64,000 bases of DNA from Lineus longissimus (lineage: Eukaryota; Nemertea; Pilidiophora; Heteronemertea; Lineidae): NCBI RefSeq assembly GCF_910592395.1, contig NC_088310.1, forward strand, positions 11,045,501 to 11,109,500, given 5' to 3'. A program made the position numbers and the translations under genes. Shown in pieces: positions 10,916-20,308 of the stretch (its first letter is position 1; each line of letters starts with the position of its first letter). The notes beneath the pieces are model-generated. The model was not told the origin of the DNA, did no database searches, and saw only the letters and a program-made list of their open reading frames with translations.

Positions 10916-11877
10916 AAGCCCCAGTACCAGTTGAACACAAACAGTTCCCACTATCACTAGCTTATGCACTCACTGTCCATAAATCACAAGGCAGTACATA
11001 CCAGAAAATGGCTGGAGACCTGACTACAATCAACCAAAGAGGCGTTCCACAAGGCCTTGTCTACACTATGCTCAGCAGAGTAAAAACAAGAGATGGATTA
11101 ACCCTCATCAACTTCACCAAAGACAACATCAGAGTCAACGAAAGCGCCCGAATCGAAATGACACGAATGCGTCAGGTAAATCCATTCATATGGACCCACC
11201 CTCTGGAAAACAGAACGCCAGAAATGACAACTATCACCCACCTCAACATCAGCGACCTCAATACGAACATTAACGCCCTCAAAGCCGAACTCCAACTCCA
11301 CCCAGTACCAATCATCTTTATCACCGAATCTCACGTTCAACCGACTGCCACTGATGACCTTCACATCACCGGATACAACGATCATCACTTCTACACCCCA
11401 CATGGCATCTCAATCTATCTCTCTGCAACCCTCCACGGACAAACACTCAACCTCCCAACTCCAGGACTGGAAATCGCAACCATACAACTACAAGTCAAAA
11501 ACGAACCAACACTACTCGTTGCATTATATAAACCACCGACTCAACCAATCCAGACTTTCCTACAACTACTTGAACTATACATCAACAGTCTACCCAAAGG
11601 ACACCGTCTTTTCATCTTGGGAGACTTCAACATGGATCAACATTTGCCAACCCACGACATCCTCCCACACCTGATGCACAACTTTGCACTCCACCAAATT
11701 GTACAAGCCAAAACCCACTCGCAAGGAGGAATACTTGACCTCATATTCACCACCAACAGGCACCACGCAGCACAATCATTCCTACTCAGATCATCACATC
11801 ATCTTCACTACAGTTTAATCAACCAACGTCCATCACCAGCCACTCCAGGTATACTATTATCATACTGTTATAATTAA
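10890..11877 (+). pseudogene. Helentron helicase C-terminus fused to APE-like endonuclease
   Basis: The frame begins with the last PIF1 motifs: LSLAYALTVHKSQGSTY (about 10957-11007) and YTMLSRVKTRDGL. After about 50 residues comes an endonuclease/exonuclease/phosphatase-fold domain: LNISDLNTNINALK, IIFITESHV (catalytic Glu), LFILGDFNMD (Asp/Asn pair, about 11609-11638) and ILDLIFTTN. The final motif, usually SDH, reads SSHH, so the last catalytic Asp may be lost. A frame change near 10895 separates this from the main helicase segment. The fused nuclease distinguishes Helentrons from canonical Helitrons. Confidence 0.8.
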
Positions 11878-11917
11878 TTCTGTATTACCACCATGATTTC
11901 ACCACTTCATCAGTTCC

Positions 11918-12559
11918 ATGAAAGCAGAGATAAAGGAGGACCTAGGAAAGAAAATGGAGAAGCTTACACACGACATCAAAGGAGAGATAAAGATCGCGGT
12001 AGATGCGGCTATGGCTCTGAAAATTCCCGAATTGGAACAGAATGTCAAGGTACACATCGAAGAGGCGAAAAAGGGGATAACTACTGAGATCGACAGGAAA
12101 ATTGTAGAAGTGGACGATCGAGTGAAAAACATGGAGAGAAGGATGCGGGATGAGAGGATCCGAGAATGCAACGTGATGGTTTTCAACATTAAGGAGTCGG
12201 ATGCTGTCAACGATCTGGCTAAGAAGGAGGATGACGAGAGGAAAATCACTGACTTACTCCAGCACTGCAGGCTAAACTCAGGTCCTGTAATAAAGCGAAC
12301 ACACTACCGAATTGGAATTTGGAAGGAGGATAGATGCAGGGGTATCAAAATTGTGCTAGCAAACCGCAATCAACGGGATCTCTTCTTAGATGCCATGAAA
12401 ACTCAAACTGTGGACAGGGAATTATCCTTCTCGACGGATAGATCTAAGGAGGATCGTGAGAGGTATAAAACTCTAAAAGCAGCTGAACAGGAGGGAAGAA
12501 GCCGGAGAGACGGATTTGATGATCAGGGACTTCAAGATAAAGAAGAAGCCCTTTCGTGA
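11918..12559 (+). CDS. LINE ORF1 protein (coiled coil, RNA-binding)
   Basis: A 213-residue frame starts at ATG 11918. Residues 1-80 are a long charged helix with heptads, expected to trimerise. A short block RECNVMVFNIKES (about residues 88-100) starts an RRM-like fold as in other LINE ORF1 proteins. The remainder is basic and charged (RDLFLDAMKTQTVDRELSFS region). The TGA lies at 12557-12559, and the ORF2 ATG at 12556 overlaps it in the arrangement ATGA, which suits termination-reinitiation. The frame is uninterrupted, unlike ORF2. Its in-cell partner would be the LINE RNA. Confidence 0.7.
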   Translation: MKAEIKEDLGKKMEKLTHDIKGEIKIAVDAAMALKIPELEQNVKVHIEEAKKGITTEIDRKIVEVDDRVKNMERRMRDERIRECNVMVFNIKESDAVNDLAKKEDDERKITDLLQHCRLNSGPVIKRTHYRIGIWKEDRCRGIKIVLANRNQRDLFLDAMKTQTVDRELSFSTDRSKEDRERYKTLKAAEQEGRSRRDGFDDQGLQDKEEALS

Positions 12560-13152
12560 AAACCCCCCAAAAGGGGGTGATAAGTAGAGATGGTCTTAAA
12601 TATGTTGTATCGAATGTTGACTGTTTGCCTAATAAACTAAATGAACTTGAGATTAGTTGTTGGGAAAATCAGCCAGATCTGGTGGGTATAATTGAAGTCA
12701 TCCCTAAAAATACGCGTTCGCCGGTTCTTAGCAAGGAGATAGGTATTGATGGATATAATCAAGTGGATGTGCTTACGAGGGGGACCAGGGGGCTAGTCCT
12801 ATACATCAAGCAGGGGATATCGTTTGATGTATTAGTTCCGAGGGCCGCTTATAGAGACGCAATTTGGGTGGATATTGGTGGTAAGAGAATAGGCTTGATT
12901 TATAGGAGTCCGAGTAACAATCAGAATGAAAATGATGCCTTGTTAGCCCACCTGTCATCTGTGCTTAACGATACCCCACCTGGCAAGGAACTTGTGATCA
13001 CAGGGGACTTCAATCTCCCAGGAGTGGACTGGACAAATCTCCAGAGTCATAAATCGGTAAATCACCCATCATCAGTGTTCTGCAAATCTCTACAGTTATT
13101 AGGGATGTTTTTGGGGAAAACCAGCAGTACACTGAAAGTCTCCCAAACATGA
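12556..13152 (+). pseudogene. LINE ORF2 endonuclease domain, C-terminally truncated
   Basis: From ATG 12556 the frame shows the APE-type endonuclease of non-LTR elements: SNVDCLPNKLNELE (Asn, residues 19-32), DLVGIIEVIPKN (catalytic Glu), RTRGLVLYI, IGLIYRSPSNN, and VITGDFNLPGVDW (Asp and Asn, about 12991-13030). The usual end with the TN and SDH motifs is missing. Around 13100-13145 the frame runs into the following domain out of register. An internal deletion is the simplest reading. The enzyme would nick target DNA for primed reverse transcription. Confidence 0.75.
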
Positions 13153-15251
13153 ACTTCGAGAGAGCAAATTACACAGCTATGAGAGGCGCAGTCGATGTGA
13201 ATAAACTGGTGAACGCAGTACAAGGAGCAAATGATATCGATGCGGGTTGGTCACTTCTTAAAGAAGAGATCCATCGTGTGTCTAGGAGGTACACTCCTAG
13301 ATTCAAGGAGCATCCTACAGCCAATATGAAGAGGAAACCACTGTGGGTAAATCCAGCGGCATTAAAGAAGGTAAGGAAAAAGCACCAGGCCTTCGCAAGG
13401 TACCTAGAGTCCAAAGATGGGCGGGACTATCTTGAGTATAAACAGGCAAGGAGAGAGGCGAGAAAGGAGACACGAGCGGCAGCCAGGGAATACGAAGCTC
13501 ACATTGCGAGGGACGCAAAACGAAACCCCAAACGTTTCTAGGCGTACACCAGGAAGAAGTGTAAGAGAAAGGACAAAATACCTGACTTAAAGATATATGG
13601 TAAGAAAGTTTCAGATGACACTGAGAGGGCTGAGGCATTTAATGTTTTCTTTAAAAGTGTCTTTACAGAGGAGAGTCCCTTTGATCCGCGATTGGTAAAT
13701 GGAGGTAACGTAGGGGAAAGACAGGAAATGGAAAATATCTCTATTAGTATGGACGAGGTGGAGAAATGTCTAAAGGGTCTAAAGATTGATAAATCACCTG
13801 GACCGGACGATGTTCATCCCCGAGTCTTAAAGGAGCTCAGTGCTCAACTAGCCCCGCCGATAGCTGAATTGTTCCAGAGATCACTATCAGGAGGAAAAGT
13901 TCCTAGGGAGTGGAAAATGGCCGAAGTACGACCAATCCACAAAAAGGAGGAAAAGAATAATGTGAAGAACTATCGTCCAGTGAGTCTGACTTCCATCGCT
14001 TCGAAGGTAATGGAATCTATTTTAAGAGACAAGGTCATGTCATTCCTGCTAAATAGCGGGAAAATCACCGATGCGCAATATGGATTCGTTAAAGGGAGGG
14101 GTACAGATCAAAACCTGTTATCTTGCATCGACAGGTGGACAGAAGCTGTGGACGAAGGTAAATGTGTCGATGCTATCTATCTAGATTTTCGAAAGGCGTT
14201 TGATTCTGTTCCTTACAAGAGGCTTATTCACAAATTATCAGGCATGGGGATAGCACGAAACTGCGTAACATGGATAACAGACTTTCTGAGTGATAGAGTA
14301 CAATATGTGAAGGTAGGAAACGGGTTTTCAAGTCAGTGTGCAGTCAAGAGTGGCGTCCCACAAGGGAGTGTTTTAGGGCCTACATTGTTTACAATATTCA
14401 TAAATGACCTGCCCCAAGATGTCAAATCCTACATAGTACTCTTCGCGGACGATGCTAAAGTTTACAGGATAATTGAAGGAAGAACAGACTGTGATATCTT
14501 ACAGGGAGACCTTAATGCGTTGAAGGCTTGGTCCGACACATGGGAACTGCACTTTAACCTAGACAAGTGCCAGTTACTAAGATTCGGCAATAATCCTCCG
14601 CCATTCGTATACCACATGGGAGACAGTGTCATCAAGCCTTCAAGCACAGCGAGAGACTTGGGGGTGACTATTTCGAAGTCCTTAGATCCATCTGCTCACA
14701 TAGCCGAAGTTGTTGGGAGTGCTACACGTGTCTGCTTCACCATAAAGAGGACAATGGCTCACTTGACGCCAGAGACCGGTAAGCTTCTGTTTTCCAGTCT
14801 AGTCAGACCAATCATAGAGTATGGTGTTATTAGTTGGAACCCATGGAAGGTGAAAGATATTGAGAGTGTGGAGAAAGTTCAAAGACGATTCACCAAGATG
14901 ATACCAGCTCTCAGGGACATGCCATCCAAACAGAGGTTAAAGGAAATAAATTTATTCTCGCTTCGCCACAGGAGACGGAGAGGTGATATGATAAACCTGT
15001 ACAAACTATTTGAGCAAGATCACAAATTGCTCATACGTTTCTTACAAAATCAACTAGCGGGAACCAGGGGTCATACAAGGAAATTAAAGAAAGCCAGAGC
15101 AAGGACTAATATTCGTAAATATTCTTTCTTCTTAAGGAATGTGGATGATAGGAACCCGCTACCAAATTCGGTTGTCACTTCCGGTAACATCAAATCATTT
15201 AAATGTAATCTCGATAGGCACTGGGAAGGAGACGACACCAGATATGAATAA
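13149..15251 (+). pseudogene. LINE ORF2 reverse transcriptase, one nonsense codon
   Basis: A single frame covers the linker before RT, RT and the C-terminal region, broken only by TAG at 13539-13541 (KRF stop AYTRKK; family members have Trp here, so TGG to TAG is likely). RT blocks in order: KSPGPDDVHPRVLK (about 13789-13830), NYRPVSLTSI, YGFVKGRGT, DAIYLDFRKAFDSV (first Asp, about 14170-14211), SGVPQGSVLGP, LFADDAKVYR (catalytic Asp pair, about 14441-14470). The 3' third is the thumb and the conserved C-terminal tail. The catalytic core appears intact apart from the upstream stop. Confidence 0.85.
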
Positions 15252-15976
15252 GCTGACGAAGGATTGTACATACATGTATCTCATTTGTACGCACGCCGGC
15301 AGTTAGGAAATTTTTGTTTTCGTTTGGTTCTTCATGGACATTTGCTCAGCACAAAATGACTTAAGTTTGTTACCAGTTAAGGCGCCCGCACGCGTATTCC
15401 ATAGTCGTAAAAACCAAACATGGTTAAAATGCGAAGAAGATGATGATGATGATGCCCTGTAATCACCATTTCAGACCCAAAGACTTCCTTCCAAATTTCA
15501 GAAAGCCCATACATTCCATTTCCAGACCCCCAACTCGAAAACACCACCCTCCAACAAACCATCCCCTCAGCGGGGGACACCGCATCTACTGATGCCTTGT
15601 TAGAATGTACAGTTTATCTGTACTCTGGTTAATCAATTCATCTGTAGTTTTACAGATTTCTGTATTTCTAACTTTGAACTGTAAAAATACAGGAAGGGCC
15701 TGAAACCCTGCTGCAGGCACTTTTCTGTAATTTTACTGAGGATTTTTTTAACAGTGTATATAATAATGCGTTGCCAACATCGATACCAATAAATCACAGT
15801 GTCAATAGATATATTTCAAGTAACAAGATGATGTGTACAGGAACATGGACAACTGCTACAGAAACAATAGCAACTGCACATTTGCTCAGAACAAACATAT
15901 ATACTTATCACCACAGAAGTGGTGCACATGGCAACTATACTTGGACTTGTTATAACCCAAACACAATAGATTCAAC
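15252..15976. other. Non-coding spacer after LINE
   Basis: No supported gene. It contains a short GAT/ATG microsatellite at about 15437-15453 and an AT-rich part (15600-15770) with the word CTGTA and its complement repeated several times, which can fold. No 3' LINE tail was recognised. Confidence 0.5.
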
Positions 15977-15981
15977 ACTAG

Positions 15982-16200
15982 GCGTTTTTACACGGTGGGG
16001 GTTCAAGCCGGATCGAGACTAGTTCAGGTACCAGCCGGTTTATTTTCCCTCGTGTAAAAGCGAACCTACGGTCCTGAACCCTCCTGGTCCGAGGCGGGTT
16101 CCGATCGCCGGTCTCGGGTTGGTGCAGGCCGGTGGAGGAGGGTTTCTTTATGCGTGTAAAAGCGAACCGGCTCCGAGCCGGTTTGCACACGGTACTCGCG
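15982..16200. repeat. Subterminal repeats of a PIF/Harbinger-like element (candidate)
   Basis: GCGTTTTTACACGG at about 15982 is followed by two inverted copies of CGTGTAAAAGCGAACC at about 16052-16067 and 16156-16171, and further G/C-rich inverted words (CCGGCTCCGAGCCGG, about 16171). Arrays like this lie inside the ends of Harbinger-type transposons, and the Myb/SANT gene starts about 135 bp downstream. A matching right end was not found. Confidence 0.45.
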
Positions 16201-16335
16201 TGACGTCATTCGCGGGAATAGCTGCCGTGTTCCTGGCATGAAATTTTCCGCGGAAAGAAACTGCTGTGAAATCTTAAATTTATCGAGAGATTTTGTCGAA
16301 TTTATCAATTATTTCGTCAGTTTAGTCAATCAGAT

Positions 16336-18562
16336 ATGGCTGATGATAGAGGGACGTCGTGGACCAAGCAGGAGACTACGGTATTGATCGAAGTTTGGGG
16401 CGACAATACCATCCAGAGGGCACTTGATGGTGCAAAACATAACTCGAAAGTGTACGAGAGGGTCTCAGCACGTATGCAGATACGTGGTTTTAGAGACAGG
16501 ACTGCATTGAAATGTCAGAACAAGATCTAGAGACTAAAAGACAAATACAGGGAGGAGCTGAAAAAAGGGAATAAGTCTGGCGCTGGTGGCAGGATCAACA
16601 TGTGGCGGTTTTTCGATCCAATTGATGCAATAATAATTTGGGATCGCCCAACATGTACGCCCCCAGTGTTGTTGCAGACAGGTAGATTGTCAGTTAGGAG
16701 CCCAACTCCAAGCAGTTCAAACTTGAACAAAGCTGGCGACGAGGAGGACCCGGCGGACTTAGACGAAGATGGCAGCTTAAGCTTCGCAGAGCAACAGGCC
16801 AATAATACCAGTACATCATCAGGAGCTGGGAATCAGATGGATTTAGGTACTAAAAAATGCTAACTTTTAGGCCTTTTCCATGTATAATCCATGCCCTTTT
16901 TTTTGCAGGGACCAGTCTTTTGGGTACCCTACCGGTAAATTATGAATGATCTTTCAGTATGAAAACCAACTAACCTGATTTATCGTTACTCATTGACGTT
17001 CCATTTCTTGTTCGTTGTCGTACTAACTTTTAATACAGTTATGCTTGTTGGCTCAAGCCTTGGAACCCATTAGAACATGACCCAGAGGTTCCATTTGTTC
17101 AACATGCAAATGGATTCCAAAGCTGTTCCTCTCTCTAGTACATAATTCCTGTCTCTCATTTCAATTATTTTGACAACTTTAGTACATTGATTGTCATCAT
17201 TTATCTTACACTTATCCCACTTGCCTTGTCAAGTTATGATTTTCAATACTAGGGTTAGGCTCCCTTTTAGCTTATCTGTTGGAATTTAAATAAAGGAGTA
17301 ATCTGAAAAATGTTTCAACACTACATTGAGAAATTCAAATCAAATGTAATGGTTACTATTTCAAGATAAGCAAGCCCTATTTAAAAGTATTTTGTTAAAA
17401 TAATTGTACATGACATGATAAAATAGTAAACGTATATTTCTGCCTATTCCAGATGACATGACATTGCCAGAACTAAATGGTGATGAACCCACACCTGACA
17501 CTAGTACTAGAAGTGTTGCTAGTGCCACTGCTATTGTGAGTAAGCCCAGGGAAAAGCGCAAGCAACCTAAACAAGACCCTGATACTGGTAAATCTAGTAA
17601 AAAGTCCCAGGCAGCAGCATATGCGAGTCGGCTCATTGATAACTTCACAGCAAGTCAAAGAGAAAGTGATGGCAAATTCCTAGTTATGGAGGAAAGACGA
17701 ATGGCTACAGAGAGGGAGATGGAGCAGGCCCGCTTGGAGACAATGAAGCAGGTATAAACATAGTACAACATGAGTGAAGCATTTTTTGTCATTTATGGTA
17801 GTCTTTATTGACATAACTGCATAATTGATACAGTGCAATTTCTATTCAGTGACCTAATATGCAGTTTTCAAACAGCCTGAAAGCTACAGTTTGTCTCTTC
17901 ACTTCACTCGGTCAAACAATGTCAAAGGAAATTGCATAGTAAAACCAAAGTCGTCTGATGTTCAGAAATGTCGGCCCAACTATCATGCCTTTCCTGTGTA
18001 GTCAGACACAAGTACATGGATAATGTAGTAATAATTGATACTGTATTGATACTGACGAGGAGTATCCTAGTTGGAAGAATTTATTAGTGAAGGCAATAAG
18101 ATACTTTTTACGTCATTTTCAAATTTAGTTGAACCAAAAACATATTACTTAAAGGTTGAACTCACTGGTAGAGTTCATGTTATCAAACACATTGGCATTA
18201 TTTCAAAAAGCACTCTGTTCAATTTCATGAGTATTTTAAAACAATTATGTATTTCCTTTCAGATGGAGGCATAGCGAGCAGAAATGGACATGCAGATGCG
18301 TGCTCAAGAGCAAAAACATGAACAGCGCATGATGGAGATGATGATGATGTTCATGAATGGTTCAGCTGCACAAGCTCCTGCGATGACCATGGCAGCACCT
18401 CAGAATCACGGCCACACTTACCAGAGTGCAGCATCAGTTCAGCAGCGACAACAGCCACCGGTACATGTAGCTCAGAATACATCCTTGCAGACTGGAGCTA
18501 AAAGCCAGTCTTTCTATAATATTCCCCCATTTTCGACATATGGGCAATACCAAAACCAATAA
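16336..18562 (+). pseudogene. Three-exon Myb/SANT-like DNA-binding protein gene with two nonsense codons
   Basis: Exon 1 (16336-16846) begins MADDRGTSWTKQE and carries a trihelix Myb/SANT-like domain: W at residue 9, LIEVWGD, VYERVSARM, GFRDRTALKCQNKI. A TAG at 16528-16530 interrupts it where family members have Lys. Exon 2 (17453-17751) and exon 3 (18263-18562) follow. Introns start GTACTA and GTATAA and end TTCCAG and TTTCAG; phases 1 and 0 match across both junctions. Exon 2 ends in a charged helix (MEERRMATEREMEQ) and exon 3 is Met/Gln-rich. A second TAG (18272-18274) lies in exon 3. Such proteins accompany Harbinger-type transposases and guide them to DNA; no transposase is seen here. 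Confidence 0.7.
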
Positions 18563-18730
18563 TGTAAAAGAAACACCGCAATGAAAGAAAAACTGCTCAT
18601 CAATATACATACATGTAGTTGAAACTGAGAGTCTGACATGGACTGACAATAGCCTTGTCCACATTGTTCAGAAATGTTCTGATTTTCAAGATATCTGAAC
18701 AATTTTGATGAAACCGACCTCAAATGAATC

Positions 18731-18927
18731 TTCCCAGAGATTCTCAGCATGTCGCAATTCCGCCAGGCGTGCATCCCAAAAACAATTCCGGACTGGAACA
18801 AGTTGCCGCAAAAGGCAATAGAGGCCAATACCATGCTAAGTTTCAAGGCTTCGCTCAACCAATAACCCGCATTAGCTAGCGCACTCACTCAACGACGTCA
18901 TACTCCAACTGGAGGTTTGTCGATTAT
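18731..18927 (+). pseudogene. LINE reverse transcriptase C-terminal fragment (L2-like)
   Basis: A short frame reads FRQACIPKTIPDWNKLPQ, then a helix ending in a stop at about 18864. This matches the very end of Jockey/L2-type RTs (PRTIRDWNKLP, then a helix with FK). The following PTGG and repeated Pro-Asp codons are also typical of L2-like 3' ends. The fragment is on the same strand as the flanking genes. It is too short for a firm family call. Confidence 0.5.
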
Positions 18928-19514
18928 CATCCAGATCCAGATCCAGAGCAAGAAGTGAGCTTTGTTGACCAGGATGAGACATTTGAAAGGGACACTGCAG
19001 AAGCTACCCTCATAGATGATTTCTTGAGAAATAAATGTGGTTGCCAGTATGGACCTGGTAAATCATCCTGCTCAGATCCTTTTACCGCCCAAGTCGTTGC
19101 CGACTATCATGATATCTGTCATGAAATGAAAAAGTCGGAGTTAGATTTGATGATTCTGGGACAGCTTGCAGCTCAGAGGAGAACTTCAACTTTCATTGAT
19201 AGTTACAATGAACTAAGGGTCACTGTCAAGAAGAAAAAGCATGAGGGAGACGATCCTGACAAGATGTGCGAGATTGGCAGCTCTGAGAAAAGACATCTGG
19301 CCAGAAGGTACCAGCCTACAAGACCAGCTCTATGGAGACCTCCAACAGCTGCGAAACACCATAGAATACATCAGAAGATCGGACTTGACTGTCTAGAGCG
19401 AACGAGGAGAAGAAGAAGACTTGACCTGTCGGGGAGACAACCTTTAGAAATCTTTGGTCCAAGTACTGTCCATACGTGCAAGTAATGAAGCCTCACTCTA
19501 ACATTTGCCAGGGG
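18928..19514 (+). pseudogene. DUF7869-type gene, N-terminal part (split by BEL insertion)
   Basis: The frame around 18955-19485 carries a block seen at the start of DUF7869-containing invertebrate proteins: DDFLRNKCGCQYGPGKSSCS, then a Cys/His-poor helix and SELDLMILGQLAAQRRTS. A middle section appears deleted or frame-shifted (19200-19430). The family resumes in another frame at about 19440 with TTFRNLWSKYCPYVQVMKPH and NICQ, ending exactly at the BEL element. The reading frame continues without a break at 26218 on the other side. Family function is unproven; the later part has a DDE-nuclease-like look. Confidence 0.6.
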
Positions 19515-19999
19515 TGTTAAGGATTGAGATAGTCGGAAGTTTACGATACATTAACGTTTATTCCGCGACGACGGGGTCAACAAGGACAACGCAACAAGTG
19601 AACTAAAATATACAAAGAAACATACATAAGCTTTGCATCAGGGAGTATAAAATACCTACGGTTAAAACGGCAATAAATGACAAATTGGGCAATAAATGAC
19701 AAATTTAAAGATACGAAAATTACCTACCGAATTTGCCCGCACCAGTGCAACGTGGGAACACCCGGAGTGAAAGACCAAAAATGCCAACTAACATGGCAGG
19801 GAGGCGTTGCCGAATTTATAGTCGGCCCAGAAAATGATGTAACAACCGTGTCAACCCTAGTCCCCATTGATCAAGAACTTCATACCGTGGCCACGGACTT
19901 AATAATCAGGAGATCAATAGAGGCCAAGGTTGACACAGAATCTAGGCCTAGAAATTTGGAGGAAAGGAAATTTAAATATTACTTAATGAATTCTGAACA
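19515..19999 (-). repeat. BEL/Pao 3' LTR
   Basis: This is the left copy on the plus strand and the 3' LTR in element orientation. On the minus strand it starts TGTTCAGAATTC and ends CTTAACA. It has A at the position in CATGGCAGGG where the other LTR has G, and ACTTAATG against ACTAAATG. The ORFs seen inside LTRs are spurious. Confidence 0.95.
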
Positions 20000-20308
20000 C
20001 ATCGGCCCCCCTGATGCTCGGCGTTAAGACGACATCAGCACAAATAAGACATAAACACACGAATAACAAGTAACGGGAATACAAATATAGATCTAAACAT
20101 AGATATAATATAGGCCTAGTCCAAGGCCTTACGAGGCCGCAAAGTAAAGAAATGGGAGTGTAACTCTTTGTAATACTCCATAGCGAATCAAAGACTAATT
20201 TAGTCGGTTTCAAATTAATTAACGTTTCAAAGGTCATGTCCGACACAAACGCCACATGTTCAACGAAGTCTATTGTTATCTTTACTTAGGAAGCATTATA
20301 CTCATCAT

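Larger units (their letters stand above)
5660..11877 (+). mobile_element. Helentron (Helitron with endonuclease domain), decayed autonomous copy
   Basis: In order on the plus strand are a basic N-terminal region, a Cys/His zinc-binding block, a DUF6570-like region, a Helitron Rep domain (HUH and two-tyrosine motifs), a PIF1-type helicase and an APE-like endonuclease fused at the end. Rep plus helicase defines Helitrons; the C-terminal endonuclease marks the Helentron branch. The single large polyprotein is now spread over at least eight frame segments with at least one nonsense codon (7281-7283) and a deletion in the DUF6570-like region. Terminal sequences were not identified, so the limits given are those of the coding part. 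Confidence 0.85.
11893..15251 (+). mobile_element. CR1-like LINE, ORF1 to end of ORF2
   Basis: A coiled-coil ORF1 is followed, overlapping by a few bases, by an ORF2 with an APE-type endonuclease and a Jockey-superfamily reverse transcriptase closest in motif style to CR1. It lies directly after the Helentron, about 16 bp beyond that stop. ORF2 has lost the end of the endonuclease domain (junction about 13100-13145) and has a TAG at 13539-13541. No poly-A or short 3' tandem repeat could be assigned after 15251. Confidence 0.8.

Noticed and set aside
19677-20027. Protein repeated at 19677 and 25890
   Set aside because: Both frames lie inside the two LTRs on the strand opposite to the BEL ORF; they are identical only because the LTRs are copies.
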